Shown here: in pieces, positions 1 through 10,065 of the stretch | Layout of the letters: the number at the start of each line of letters is the position of its first letter | Numbering within the stretch: the first letter of the stretch is position 1 | Assembly: GCF_036320965.1 (NCBI RefSeq) | Contig: NC_092279.1 | Location: forward strand, 16,829,882 to 16,893,881 | Direction of reading: 5' to 3' | From: Panulirus ornatus | Taxonomy: Eukaryota > Arthropoda > Malacostraca > Decapoda > Palinuridae | Length of the DNA stretch: 64,000 nucleotides | Translations under genes and position numbers: made by a program | Notes under the pieces: generated by a model | What the model saw: only the letters and a program-made list of their open reading frames with translations | What the model was told of the DNA's origin: nothing | The model's database searches: none

Positions 1-66
1 AGGAAAAGAGGTGGTGAAAAGCTTTGTGTAAGATGAACGCGGCAAAGCAGCTGGAATGGATGTTCA
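1..66 (+). pseudogene. LINE reverse transcriptase fragment, sense orientation
   Basis: This short, diverged piece matches the stretch just upstream of the RT domain in the better-preserved LINE copy at about 19960-20025, which encodes EEVVKALRKMKAGKAAGLDG. Here the reading is interrupted by an in-frame stop, although GKAAGMD is still visible. It lies at the window edge, so the element may continue upstream. It is followed directly by a LINE 3' fragment in the opposite orientation, so this is a rearranged or composite insertion. The identity rests on nucleotide similarity over about 60 bases. Confidence 0.6.
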
Positions 67-73
67 AGTTCCG

Positions 74-399
74 TCCATTGACAGCACGTCGCCCCCTGTA
101 TACCACATCACTACACTTCACTCTGTCTTGTGCACGTCTTTTACCCTCCTGCACGTTTAGGCGCCGAGCTCTCAAAACATTTTTCACTCCATCCTTTCAT
201 CTCCAGTTTGTTCTACACTTACTCCTTGTCGTCTCCACGTCCGATACATATATCTTTGTAATCATCTCTTCACTCATTCTCTGCGCATGTCCAAAGTATT
301 TCAGCATGCCCCCTTCAGCTCTGTCAACTACATTCTTGTTACCACACTTCTCCCTTTTACCCTTCTGTCACTCGATCAAACTACCTCACATCACATGTA
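74..399 (-). pseudogene. LINE ORF2 C-terminal end, antisense and decayed
   Basis: Read on the minus strand, this is the C-terminal part of the same LINE family seen at 12989-13709, 18691-19664 and 59872-61105. Shared landmarks include the ORF end just before the CGTGCTGTCAATGG-type sequence, the GGRPxWRWK-like basic region and the WFGHMERM-like region. Several frameshifts and substitutions make it much older than the other copies. The 3' UTR and tail are missing; the fragment stops within about 15 bases of the ORF stop. Confidence 0.75.
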
Positions 400-1186
400 A
401 TTGAAGTTTATGAAAGAGTACAAAAAAAAAAAATAAAACATTTGACTAACAATAGTTGTATAAATGAAATATGGATTTGTTCTAGAGAAAAATACACAAA
501 ATCTGTTCAGTACGATGTATTGCAAGGAAAGAGGGTGGACGCTGGTTTTCTAGACGACTAAATCATTTGACGAAGAGGTTTGAGTGTTAACTGAGAAATT
601 AGCGAAACAAAATAGTAAGGGCAAATTAGAAAAATTATCATTAAGCTTTTAACTATGAGAATTCAAAGTGGTAGCAAATGAAACCATATCTGAAGAGGAG
701 TAGGTTATCATGGGATTATGATAAGGATCATCACTGGCTTTAATACTCCTTGCGATGATGATATCAGACACTGGCAAAGAAGTAGAAGAAGGTTTAATCC
801 GATGTAATACAGATGATACGTGAGTAACGAGAATGACATGATCAAAAGACAAAGTGGGGGAAGGGAGAATGTGATTTACACGTGAGCAAAAGTGAACCTA
901 ACGGAATTTAATGGATTAGAACAAGTCATGAAGTTATATAACAGCATGTCGGTGACCCTTTAGAAAGGCCCACAGGGAAACAAAGTGAACAGCACATCAG
1001 CGATCCAGGAGTTATAAGGATTTTAGTCTAGTGTGGAACCAAATGCGCTACCTCCTGGGTAGAGGTTCGGATAGCCTTAGTGAGGTTGTGACAAGCAGTT
1101 TTGTTTATCTAATCCCCACATTTTTCCTGAGCTTGAAATCCTTCCCTACTTGTGCTGGGCTTTGGGACCGATGGGCTAGTAAGCTC
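400..1186. other. AT-rich unique sequence, nothing recognised
   Basis: No open frame here has recognisable coding character. A short A-run at about 421-436 follows the LINE fragment. Open frames on both strands are short and low in complexity. Confidence 0.5.
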
Positions 1187-1250
1187 ACGTGTTTTGCCAA
1201 AATAAACTCGCTCCTTTGGTTGTGAAGGAGCGAGTTTAGGCAAAACACGT
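1187..1250. repeat. foldback (inverted repeat hairpin)
   Basis: The left arm 1187-1216 and right arm 1225-1250 are near-perfect reverse complements (ACGTGTTTTGCC...TAAACTCGCTCCTT). They differ only by a 4-base insertion in the left arm and enclose an 8-base loop. The stem is about 26 bp. It could be the tip of a foldback or MITE-like element, or a replication-slippage product. No flanking duplication is obvious. Confidence 0.7.
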
Positions 1251-2100
1251 ACATTGTGTACATATGAATAATTTACTGAGGAGAGTACATAGAGTGTAAA
1301 CAAATCAAATACTTATCTCTAATGTAGTTAATAAATATCGAAAAATGAGACCTCGAAAATGATTGCTACTTAAATCAATACATTTGGATCTATCATCAAT
1401 TTCTTTATCTCTCGGATTCTATACCAAGATTTCAGCACCGCCACTTGCTACTGGTGCCTTGTGTCAATGCGAGACGCGAACGTGATCATTAAATGAATTA
1501 GTTACTCCTTAAAATATGCATTCTTTCAAAGAAAATGCTAAATAATTTATGAGTAACTCTTCCAATAATCGCGCTGAATAGTGGCGGAATAGTGTTTGAT
1601 ACAAAGACTGAAACTATTGAATTAATCTTTACCTTAAAGAAAGTTCCCTGCATATATTAAGCACTTCCATATACACGTATACCTGCATAAGCAGCACAGT
1701 TATGGAACAAGAGCTAATGATTTATCATGTGTTACCCCTCGAATACTAGGTTTTGGTAAGAGTTCATATTTGTGTATCGGTAGAGTTTTCTGGAATGATC
1801 CTCCACTATCAGTCAAACAATGTCAAACTAAGATTATTTTTAAGAAACGAACAAAACTGTTTTTATAGAACGAAGTAGGCGCTAATAATCTAAATGTGTT
1901 TATAACAATTCGGCTATTCGACTCCAAGTGGGCCCTCTTTTTTATTCATCCATTGGACCCTTACATAGAATACATTTTCTCCCGAAAGGATAATATGACT
2001 GTACAATGACTTTTTCTAGAAGGTACAACTGCTTTGTGGTTTAGTGCTGTTGGCACACATCACCACTTGATAGGTCAATAATTCTGTGGTATGCTAACGT
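1251..2100. other. AT-rich unique sequence, nothing recognised
   Basis: No open frame, repeat or RNA signal could be supported here. Confidence 0.5.
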
Positions 2101-2107
2101 CTTAAGC

Positions 2108-2205
2108 TCGACAGCAATGCTCAAAGATCGTACCGTCCTGTTGAGGGATCGTACTCTCTTGCTCAAGGATCGAACCGTCCTTTTCAAAGGGTCGAGTGTC
2201 TTTTG
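2108..2205. repeat. short degenerate tandem repeat with GATCGTACCGTCCT-type units
   Basis: Three to four imperfect units with the pattern GCTCAAxGATCGxACCGTCCT run head to tail. The same motif family (GGTCGTACCGTCGTG, GGACCGTACCGTCGTG) recurs at about 33150-33190 and 56160-56185, so this is probably part of a dispersed repeat rather than a purely local duplication. Confidence 0.55.
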
Positions 2206-2424
2206 AGCCTCCAGATGCACTCGTCCATTGCCGTTTGTCTGTATTTAGTGTTAAATGCCTAAATGTTTTAAGAAACTCAATGTCTATCTTAATGTAGATA
2301 ATTGGAATGTCATCCAACGTTATGATTGTAACTTGGGTAAGGTGGGGCTTTCCTCCCATCAAGGGCAGTTTATGTAGTGCAACACCAGTCCTTCACATAC
2401 TGAGAAACCTGTGAATTATGCTGT

Positions 2425-2675
2425 GTAACATCTGTAGGTTACTTTTTGTAACACATGTAAGTCACTGTAACATCATTACGCCATCTTATAACACCTGTAG
2501 GTCACATCTTGCAACACCTGTTGGTCACGTAACACCTGTAGCATTTTTAGATAACATCCTATAATACCCGTATTTATCACAATTCTACTGTAATACCTTT
2601 AGGGCGCGTCTTGTAACATATGAAGGTCACATTTTGTAACATCTGTAGGTAACATCTTATTATACGTGCACTTAT
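2425..2675. repeat. degenerate minisatellite, about 23-bp unit
   Basis: Roughly ten diverged units follow the pattern TAACACCTGTAGGTCACATCTT. Unit length varies from about 17 to 29 bp and substitutions are many, so the array is old. It does not encode a continuous reading frame. Confidence 0.75.
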
Positions 2676-3310
2676 ACATACGTTCATTATAAGGATACTG
2701 ACCTATCGCCGGCCGCTTACAGATAAAAGTTTTACTCAAGGCAAATACCTCATACAAGTGTTGCCTATAATGTAGACTTTCACCAGATGACATCAAATCT
2801 TCAGAATAATAACGTTAATCCTGCGTAAACAGTTCTGAATAATTTCTTTCAGTCATGACAAAGAATACAGTAAGGCTATTGAAACTACTGACACACTTCC
2901 TAGTGCGTTATCATAGGACAAATCAGGTAAATTAGCAGTCTTTTACAGAGCTGTTAGGGGACTTATAAACCCATTGAACAACAGTGGATTATCATGAAAG
3001 ATAAGGGAGAGGCAAATGGTAACAGAAGAGGGGCAGTTGCCAATTCGGGTCTTCTCCAGCGCTCATTTATAAATACAAACTAATTTTCCGCCTGACGGGC
3101 GTGGAGGCATGCAGGTGTCATGGAGCCAGGGGCCTCATTGCCCAGCCAGGGCGAGGTATACACAGCTCAGCGATTTATGGTCTTTGTCGGTTGGGGGAGC
3201 TGAGGAACCCTGTCCGGCTGTCGTCTGTCGTATGCTATAAACATAAGTACCTTGACTTAACGATATGGTTCAGGCTATTTGCCTCGTTCCATTACTTACA
3301 TGATACAGGA

Positions 3311-3312
<2 letters not shown>
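2676..3312. other. unique sequence, nothing recognised
   Basis: The stretch from about 3090 to 3230 is locally GC-richer than its surroundings, but no gene, RNA or known repeat could be supported. Confidence 0.45.

Positions 3313-3401
<89 letters not shown>
3313..3401. repeat. (TA)n microsatellite, about 44 units
   Basis: Perfect alternating TA tract of about 88 bp. No retroelement end was recognised on either side. Confidence 0.98.
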
Positions 3402-3405
<4 letters not shown>

Positions 3406-5399
3406 CACTATCTCACCGAAATTATCAATATAAACATTACGCTCAAACATAACTCGCGTTAATCATATTTACTGCAAATTGCAGTGCACTTTGATGTGTA
3501 TAATTCTATTTTTGCATAGGTCTATATAAAATATGTCAGATAAAATGTTTCAACTATTTATTGAACTTAGCAATACATATTTCCTATAGTTTTCATGACA
3601 TCATAACCCCAGTAATCATGTCAATCCGTTTTCTACAGAAAATATTGAACTAAGCTTAATATTTCGTATCTGTATGTATGTATCTGGTTATAGAATATGA
3701 GGTCGTACTACAGTGTCAATATAGATAGATTAAGGTAAAGATTCTTTCTCTACAGCATTGCTTCCATGGTTGTATTTTTGAAGATAGTCATAGGTTAGAT
3801 TCGTTAGGTGAAATATTGGTATGTTAATCACTATGTTATGACCCTTCTGTATATACACCTCCCCGTTATATCCCGTGTATTGTCTGTGCACTCACATTTC
3901 TCCTTCCCATTGCATCATACTATATACTGTCGTCTCCACTGTGGTAGGGCAGTGTTAGTGGCAGGTCTCAGCTGAGGGCTGACGATTGAGGGCGCTAGAA
4001 GTGGGCGGCCCAGAACATCTTGCAATAAATATTTCAAAACATCTTGCAGGAATTATCTATTGAGCATGGGAAGGCAGCAGCCGTATTCTTGAATTATTGA
4101 GGATCTGACCTTTGAATATAGCCAGTCTCGGGTGTCAGAGTAGGTCAGCTGTGGTCAGACCAGGATGATGTTTGTGTTAATTGTGTTGGGGTACTGTGGG
4201 CGGGGCCTTTATAGCATCAGTCAGGGAGGGTTTCATGTTAAACTGAATACGCTTTGAGGCCAAGAGATGCAGCAGCAGATGGCTCTGGTTTCATGTTTAG
4301 TTGACTGGTCAGGTGTCCGACTGCATATGATATTGCAGGTACAAGTATTATTTTTTACAGCGCCCGACATGACACAGATAAAACATGCCCCAGTCAAACA
4401 GGCCCTTTGCTGCTACCCCTGCGCCGTTCCTCACGTCGCCTTTCAGACAGTAAGACGTACACAAAAGCACACAACATAGTCAGCAAACACAGTCATTGTT
4501 TGAAGTGTCTTGGTACACAATGTCGGTTCATTACTCGTTACTGGTAGTGTATACATATCTATACTTGGAGGAGACTAAAGCTTAAATAACTCAATCGAGT
4601 TGCTGCTCTGAGCTGCCCGAATCGATTACGAGATGGTCCTCTCTGCTCCCACTGGTCTTTCTCACTTTATCGATGTGGTCAATTACGTGGATTATAACTG
4701 AATTGTTTAGATCCCCATGGCAACACAGGAGACAACTACCCACGCAAATATCACTCAGACACAAGGAAAGCAACATAACTAATGTACATGTTACAGTATC
4801 ATATACTAGAATGTTGGTATGCAGTTCTAGTATAGTTTGTAATATTTGTTTTATAATCGTCAGTGTGCGTTTGAGTAGTCGCGACTGTGTCGCTGTCCGG
4901 CGTAAGAATATTACCAGTAATTTTATCGTTGCCTACACAGGCAAGCCTTCTTCACTTGTTTACATCTCACTGGTTTACTATTTTCCTTCCCACGTCATGA
5001 TCAATCTTATCGACGCATCACCAAATACTTCCTTACTCTTCAGGTCTTCATGCTCTGGACTTCTCCATAAACAGTCCCCACATCAACACGATTCTCTTAA
5101 CCATTTTCCTTATAGAACTTTAAAATCCAGAACCTTATTCGTGAGGTCCCTCAAGTGTCTGAGACAGAACCTGTTAAGCACAATCTATTCACTCTTGTCA
5201 GTTTCTCATCTCGCTCCTGGCTGGATTTTACCTTGTACACAACAGGGGTAAGGAGAAGGATGGAGAGATTTTACTTAAGTTTTCCCAGGTTAAGAGCTGC
5301 TCCCAACCGTAACAAAGCTCTACCTCTCTCCTCCCCCACACCCATGCTCCGCCAAATCAATTCGCCGATCAAATTATCATCGACTTACAATCTATTTTT
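3402..5399. other. unique sequence, nothing recognised
   Basis: The longest open frame (4673-5251, plus) encodes 192 residues of mixed composition with no recognisable domain, and overlapping frames are also open. I do not support a gene here. GC rises towards the right end. Confidence 0.4.
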
Positions 5400-5510
5400 T
5401 AGTGAACGGAGCCACGCAAGGTAAAGAAATCCACCAAAGATTTCGTTCCAGGTGGTGATCGAACCCCCGGACCTTTTCGCTTGCGAGGGGAGTTCGCTGA
5501 CCATTCAATT
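5400..5510 (-). mobile_element. tRNA-derived SINE fragment, minus strand
   Basis: Read on the minus strand, 5507-5451 looks like a tRNA 5' region. An A-box-like TGGTCAGCGAACT lies at about 5491-5503 and a B-box-like GGGTTCGATCACC at about 5454-5466, at tRNA-like spacing. A CTCGCAAGCG segment falls where an anticodon arm would be. These are RNA polymerase III internal promoter elements. The cloverleaf is imperfect and unrelated sequence follows, so a SINE fragment is more likely than a functional tRNA. The 3' limit is uncertain. Confidence 0.55.
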
Positions 5511-7750
5511 TTCTGCCGTCAGTTTCCCACCCCCGTCCTGGACCCCGGAGCACTTCAGCCCACTGGGATTCCGTCCCTTGAAGAAACGTCTCTCAGCTGG
5601 CAGTTCTGCAGTGTTCCTGGAGTCTGTGAAAATAACATGAGAATTTCAGATCCCGTGGGCGGTGGGGGGCCAGCCTTTACAAGGGCTCAGCACAACCCTG
5701 TTGATTCTTGGAACAGGGACGACATGTTCTAGTTTTTGTGTACAAATGTCAGTTATATCGCATTTCTTATATCAGGTGTTGTCTACCGTTGTAAAAGATA
5801 TGTATATTCCTGTATTTTTTTCTCTCCAGAGTTTGGAATAGTTTCAACGGCGTCACGCTTCAAGAATTTGCACAAACATGTAAATATAGGTATATACACG
5901 GACCAGTTCGGAGATACAAATTGAAAATATACATAACATGACTTAGGAATGATGGAGCGAGGCTGGGACCCACCTTACCCCCATCAGTGTTAGCACTGCT
6001 AGCTTTGAATTCTATATCAGGGCTAGGCTATTGAGCTCTTTCGGTTGCTCTTGGTTGACATTTTTTTTTCTTCATATCATTAAGAGATTCATTCATTTAG
6101 GTAGTCTGTTAAATGCATCAAGCCATTGGAAATATATGGACCTGGAAACCTCATTCATTTGAAATGTCAAGATACAAAACCATCGTTGAAACTTGTGAAA
6201 ACCTTAGTTCTGAAGGCCTGTACACAAATATCTCAAACTACTTATCAGTAAATCCAGAGAAATCTGTCCATGAGATCTCTCAACTCCAGTTGTAATATCC
6301 CTAAACTCATGTATGAAACCATGCTAACCGTATTAACCCAATCAACTGAATTTTTCTTTGATATATGGAAATTCCCCAACTGGTCTTTTCCAACCATCCT
6401 ACCTACATCGCTGGAGACCCTTAAGCCGTAGTTTACTGATGGCGTACCTTCTCATCTGCCACTGAGAATCTCTAAATTCATCTTTCGTACATTAAACTAG
6501 AAATTATTATTCCCATTTTGGAAAACCCTTAATTGTCTATTGGTAACTTTACATTATTTTATGAAATCACTTAAAATCTTCCTATAGACACATTTTGAAT
6601 ACCTCAGGGGAAGCATATGTCACTCTTCCGCAAGCGTGTACTCTATCAGCGGAAACAACCTAATATTACAAATCTATAAGCCATTTTAATTCTACAAAGG
6701 AAACGGGAAACTGGAAGCTTCTTAGATTTATTGGTAGAAATCATCAAAATCCACTTCAGGACTTCCTCAAATTTCTTTATTAAGATTCTATATCATTGAT
6801 AATAATGTCCGTCTCCTTTGTGAGGTAATACACAGATTACGTACGAAACAATCTGAATTTTATTTCATTGGTTAACCGTAGAATCTAAATCTTAGGAAAT
6901 ATCATTCGTATCTATATTTAAACTCTAAGAACAAGAATATTTTCCTACAAAACTTGACGATTATCTTAAAAGCTACCTCATAAAAGATCATCTAATCCCA
7001 AGAAAGTTTATAATTGATTATAACTGTATAACTTCATGTTGTTAAGCGTCCTTTGATTACTTTCTTTTCAATCCTCAAAAACAAATAAATTAGTGGCATA
7101 ATATATGTTGGGTTAGGTCATGATTAGTCGATTGACACAGTAGTTTTGAAAAATAATTTATCACTAATTCAGCATGTCCTTAATTATCAGTTGAAAATTC
7201 GCTCTGGAGGTACGTTGAGGTCCAGCTGATTCACAATTTTTTAAAGATGTATAAAGCGAATATTTCTCTGCACTTTACAGTATGTCATATTTAGGAACAT
7301 TTATGTATTTCCTCTTAGATTTTTATGACTTTTTATACAATGTGTAGAAATATTTGAGAAAAATAACAAAAGAGAAAAATGTATACCCATGCCATCCGTT
7401 GAAAATTTTGAAAAATCCTCAAAATATTGAGCATCAGTGTAGAGGTAAGGTGTACTTCTGTTTGAATATATTTCAAATTATTGCATTTGGCAAAGTGTCA
7501 GTGCAGTAATGCGTGAGAATACTATTGGAGTGTGGAAATACTGAATTTTTCTCATTGGAATGACTATGGAAAGTTTTGAACTGTATTTAATGTGCATGAT
7601 TATTCAGCAAACAGGTAAACAGGTTCGTTAGATGGTTTGGAAGTTGCCAGCTAATTTCTACAACAGATCCTGAATGTACATATTCTTAAATCGTTCTTGA
7701 TATACATATATTACATTTATTTGTCTTTGATACAATCGTTTACTTTTCAG
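5511..7750. other. AT-rich unique sequence, no gene recognised
   Basis: Strongly AT-rich from about 6060 onward, with many stops in all frames. A pyrimidine-rich run and AG at 7741-7750 form the acceptor of the candidate exon that follows. Nothing else could be supported. Confidence 0.4.
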
Positions 7751-7815
7751 CATCCAGAGAAAAGGGAAAATCTTTAAAACATCTGCTGTCTGAGACTGGC
7801 GCCATTTACCCTGTG
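7751..7815 (+). CDS. candidate internal exon of an unidentified gene
   Basis: A 65-bp segment is preceded by a pyrimidine-rich tract ending TACTTTTCAG (7741-7750) and followed by a canonical donor GTAAGT (7816-7821). One frame is open throughout and reads SREKGKSLK...GAIYPV (frame 3 of the segment); the other two contain stops. The flanking DNA is AT-rich and full of stops, so the open, better-balanced composition stands out. I do not recognise the peptide and see no neighbouring exon, so gene, phase partners and function are unknown. Chance is the main alternative, since 65 bp is short. Confidence 0.3.
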
Positions 7816-7921
7816 GTAAGTACCTTTATAGATGATTTTGAATGTCTAAAACATTGTTTAAGTTTTTTGTAAAGGCTGTGTTGTTGGTGTTTGCAATATT
7901 TAGATATGCCATTCAGAAAAT

Positions 7922-7957
7922 ATAAATTGTCAAAATGGTTAGTTTCTTTATTAAGCC
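7922..7957 (+). repeat. PLE boundary duplication (inverted copy of 8240-8275)
   Basis: This 36-bp stretch, encoding YKLSKWLVSLL on the plus strand, is the reverse complement of 8240-8275, where the same peptide lies inside the minus-strand PLE fragment. It abuts the inverted segment exactly at 7957/7958, next to the FGMA-encoding end of that segment. It therefore marks a rearrangement breakpoint rather than an independent insertion. Confidence 0.85.
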
Positions 7958-8456
7958 ATACCAAATTTTTAAGCATAATAATCTCCATTAAATTGAAATA
8001 CACAGTCTTTTATACAGTTTTATCAGTTCAATGAAATTAGACTTTGAAACAGGTAAATGAATATCCTCCAAGACATCAAATAAATATTCTAAAAGGTCAT
8101 CAACTGGAACTTTAGTGAAAAGTGAGGAAACAAAGCTAACTAGTTTGAAATCAAAATTGATATTGATATTGTTTAGCTTGTTGACTAAATCTACATTTTT
8201 CATGATATCAGAATTTGATACCTTACCCACTAAAGGGCTTAATAAAGAAACTAACCATTTTGACAATTTATATGTGATGGAGCTTACTGAACTCACTATA
8301 GGTCTTGCTGGAAAATTCTGTTTATGTGTTTTGATAAGTCCATACATATATGGCAATGAAGGGGACAAAGATGACAAACTTTTGATAAGAGAAATGTTAC
8401 CTTTCAACAACAACTTCATTTCTTTATTGAGGTGAGAATTAACTGCTTCTAAGCAG
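7958..8456 (-). pseudogene. Penelope-like element RT, N-terminal half (inverted)
   Basis: The minus strand reads NSHLNKEMKLLLKG, then LPYMYGLIKTHK, PARPIVSSVSS, YKLSKWLVSLLSPLVG and a KRLC/VFQFNGDYYA region, ending at FGMA. The YGLIKTHK...RPIVS block is the signature of the fingers region of Penelope-like RTs, and FNGDYYAxxFGMA leads into RT motif B. One frameshift (around 8000) and a stop in the last part show it is inactive. The continuation (MGNPLSPVL) lies on the opposite strand at 8469 onward, so this half has been inverted. The GCCATACCAAATTT end at 7958 and the AGATTTGGTATGGC end at about 8462 are inverted copies of the same element position. Confidence 0.85.
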
Positions 8457-8461
8457 TTAAG

Positions 8462-9000
8462 ATTTGGTATGGCAATGGGTAACCCTCTTTCACCTGTACT
8501 AAGTAATCTTTATATGGAATTTTTTGAAACAATTACTAAAGGATATCTTACCTTCTAATGCAATTTGGTTTAGGTATGTAGATGATGTTCTTTGTGTTTG
8601 GCCAACAAATGAAAATTTACAAATATTTCTCCCCATACTTAACAATTTAGTACCTTCCATCAAATTTACTGTAGAAAATGAAACTAATGGTATGTTACCA
8701 TTTTTAGATTGCATGATCCATAGACAAGGAAACAAGTTTAAGTTTAGCATATACAGAAAACCCACCAATGTATGCTCATATATCCATTATTACTCATCTC
8801 AACATGACAGAGTTAAATTATCATCATTTCAATCTATGTTCGTTCCTTAGGGCATTACAGTCCAGAGTTTATTGATGATGAATTTTAGAAGATATATTCT
8901 ATTGGATCTAAGTTAAAGTACCCTAGATCTTTGATTGATAAATCCTTAAGTTAGCAAAGAAATAATTTTATAGAGTTGAGCCCAAACCTCCCATTGACAC
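8462..9000 (+). pseudogene. Penelope-like element RT, palm and thumb
   Basis: The plus strand encodes FGMAMGNPLSPVLSNLYME (RT motif B region), then after a frameshift at the T-run near 8519 the catalytic motif FRYVDDVLCVW, with YVDD at 8575-8586. These are followed by GMLPFLDCMI, FSIYRKPTNV and SQHDRVKLSSFQ, all conserved landmarks in Penelope-like RTs. Further frameshifts and stops follow, but IYSIGSKLKYPRSLIDKS, a typical thumb segment, is still readable at about 8890-8950. Reverse transcription of element RNA would be its role; this copy is dead. It continues into the GIY-YIG domain. Confidence 0.9.
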
Positions 9001-9002
9001 CA

Positions 9003-9479
9003 AGAATCTTTTAGTTCTCCCTTTTAATAATAGTTTCACTTTGCTTCCCATGTTGCTTAAATCTTTTAATGTAAATGTTGCCTCTAGCAACAATAATACT
9101 ATAAAGAATATCTTAATCAGGAATTCACCAGAAAATTCTCTTGGTTGCATCTATAAAGTGCTTTGTGGAAACTGTGATAAATTTCATGTTGGTCAGACTG
9201 GTAAGGATCTTTCTGTTAGACATAAGCAACATAAATATAGTATAAGAACAGGACAAGAATCAAATGCCTTGTTTAATCATGTTAAAAACTATCTATGATC
9301 ATTGTATTGACTGGAGTAACGCCATTTCAGTTATTAACTCTAACTCTATTACCAAGAGAAATATCATTGAATCTTCTATCATTAAATACACAAAGAATTA
9401 TAATCTTAATATTAGTGATGGTCTATACAAATTAGATAACTTTATTGTTGATAAGATTTGTAAAATGATAAGTTTATGA
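9003..9479 (+). pseudogene. Penelope-like element GIY-YIG endonuclease domain
   Basis: The reading frame from about 9003 runs through KNLLVLPFNNSF and a linker into GCIYKVLCGNCDKFHVGQTG, then RHKQHKYSIRTG. This is the PLE GIY-YIG endonuclease: GCIYKV and FHVGQTG stand for the two name motifs, CGNC is the PLE-typical cysteine pair, and the Arg of VRHKQHK is the likely catalytic arginine. A frameshift and stop at about 9295 separate it from the C-terminal tail (DWSNAISVINSNSITKRNI...), which ends at 9479. In active elements the domain nicks target DNA to prime reverse transcription. Confidence 0.9.
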
Positions 9480-9655
9480 ACGCTCGTTGTATGTTTTGGA
9501 CAATCACATGTCTACCAAATGGCGTCCTAGCTTCGTCTCTTCGATGTATATCAACTGACTGTTATATTTCTCTCTTGTCTCCCCTGATGATGTGATTATT
9601 ACACGAAAGTGCACTTGGGAACTTTTCGTGTTTCATTTTCCCCGTGGACTCATAG

Positions 9656-9658
<3 letters not shown>
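9480..9658 (+). mobile_element. Penelope-like element (family 1) 3' UTR and terminus
   Basis: The noncoding end follows the PLE reading frame and stops at CATAGGAATAT, immediately beside a (TA)n tract. A second copy of most of it, nearly identical, lies at 18367-18500, which fixes the 3' terminus. It contains a CTGATGA (9584-9590) ... GAAA (9605-9608) arrangement like a hammerhead core and a possible hairpin CACGAAAGT / ACTTTTCGTG. Confidence 0.8.

Positions 9659-9732
<74 letters not shown>
9658..9732. repeat. (TA)n between PLE 3' end and LINE 5' junction
   Basis: About 37 TA units. On the left it joins the authentic PLE 3' end, and on the right the truncated start of a LINE copy. Confidence 0.97.
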
Positions 9733-9736
<4 letters not shown>

Positions 9737-9975
9737 GGAGGGTGAAAGGAGGGCAAGGAATAGAGTGAATTGGAGCGATGTAGTATACCGGGGTTGACGT
9801 GCTGTCAGTGGATTGAATCAAGGCATGTGAAGCGTCTGGGGTAAACCATGGAAAGCTGTGTAGGTATGTATATTTGCGTGTGTGGACGTATGTATATACA
9901 TGTGTATGGGGGTGGGTTGGGCCATTTCTTTCGTCTGTTTCGTTGCGCTACCTCGCAAACGCGGGAGACAGCGGC

Positions 9976-10003
<28 letters not shown>
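9732..10003 (+). mobile_element. LINE 3' end, severely 5'-truncated
   Basis: The copy starts at the ATGCAGGAGGGTG codons. It encodes only the last residues of the LINE ORF (QEGERRARNRVNWSDVVYRG, stop at about 9795), then carries the full 3' UTR and an A-tract (9976-10003). The 3' UTR ends with the conserved stem-loop containing CTCGCAAACGCGGG. Both flanks are (TA)n. Truncation at the 5' end is normal for target-primed reverse transcription. Confidence 0.92.

Positions 10004-10063
<60 letters not shown>
10003..10063. repeat. (TA)n following LINE A-tail
   Basis: About 30 TA units directly after the LINE A-tract. Confidence 0.97.

Positions 10064-10065
<2 letters not shown>

Noticed and set aside
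4673..5251. 192-codon plus-strand open frame
   Set aside because: No recognisable domain, overlapping open frames and no splice or promoter support; probably chance.
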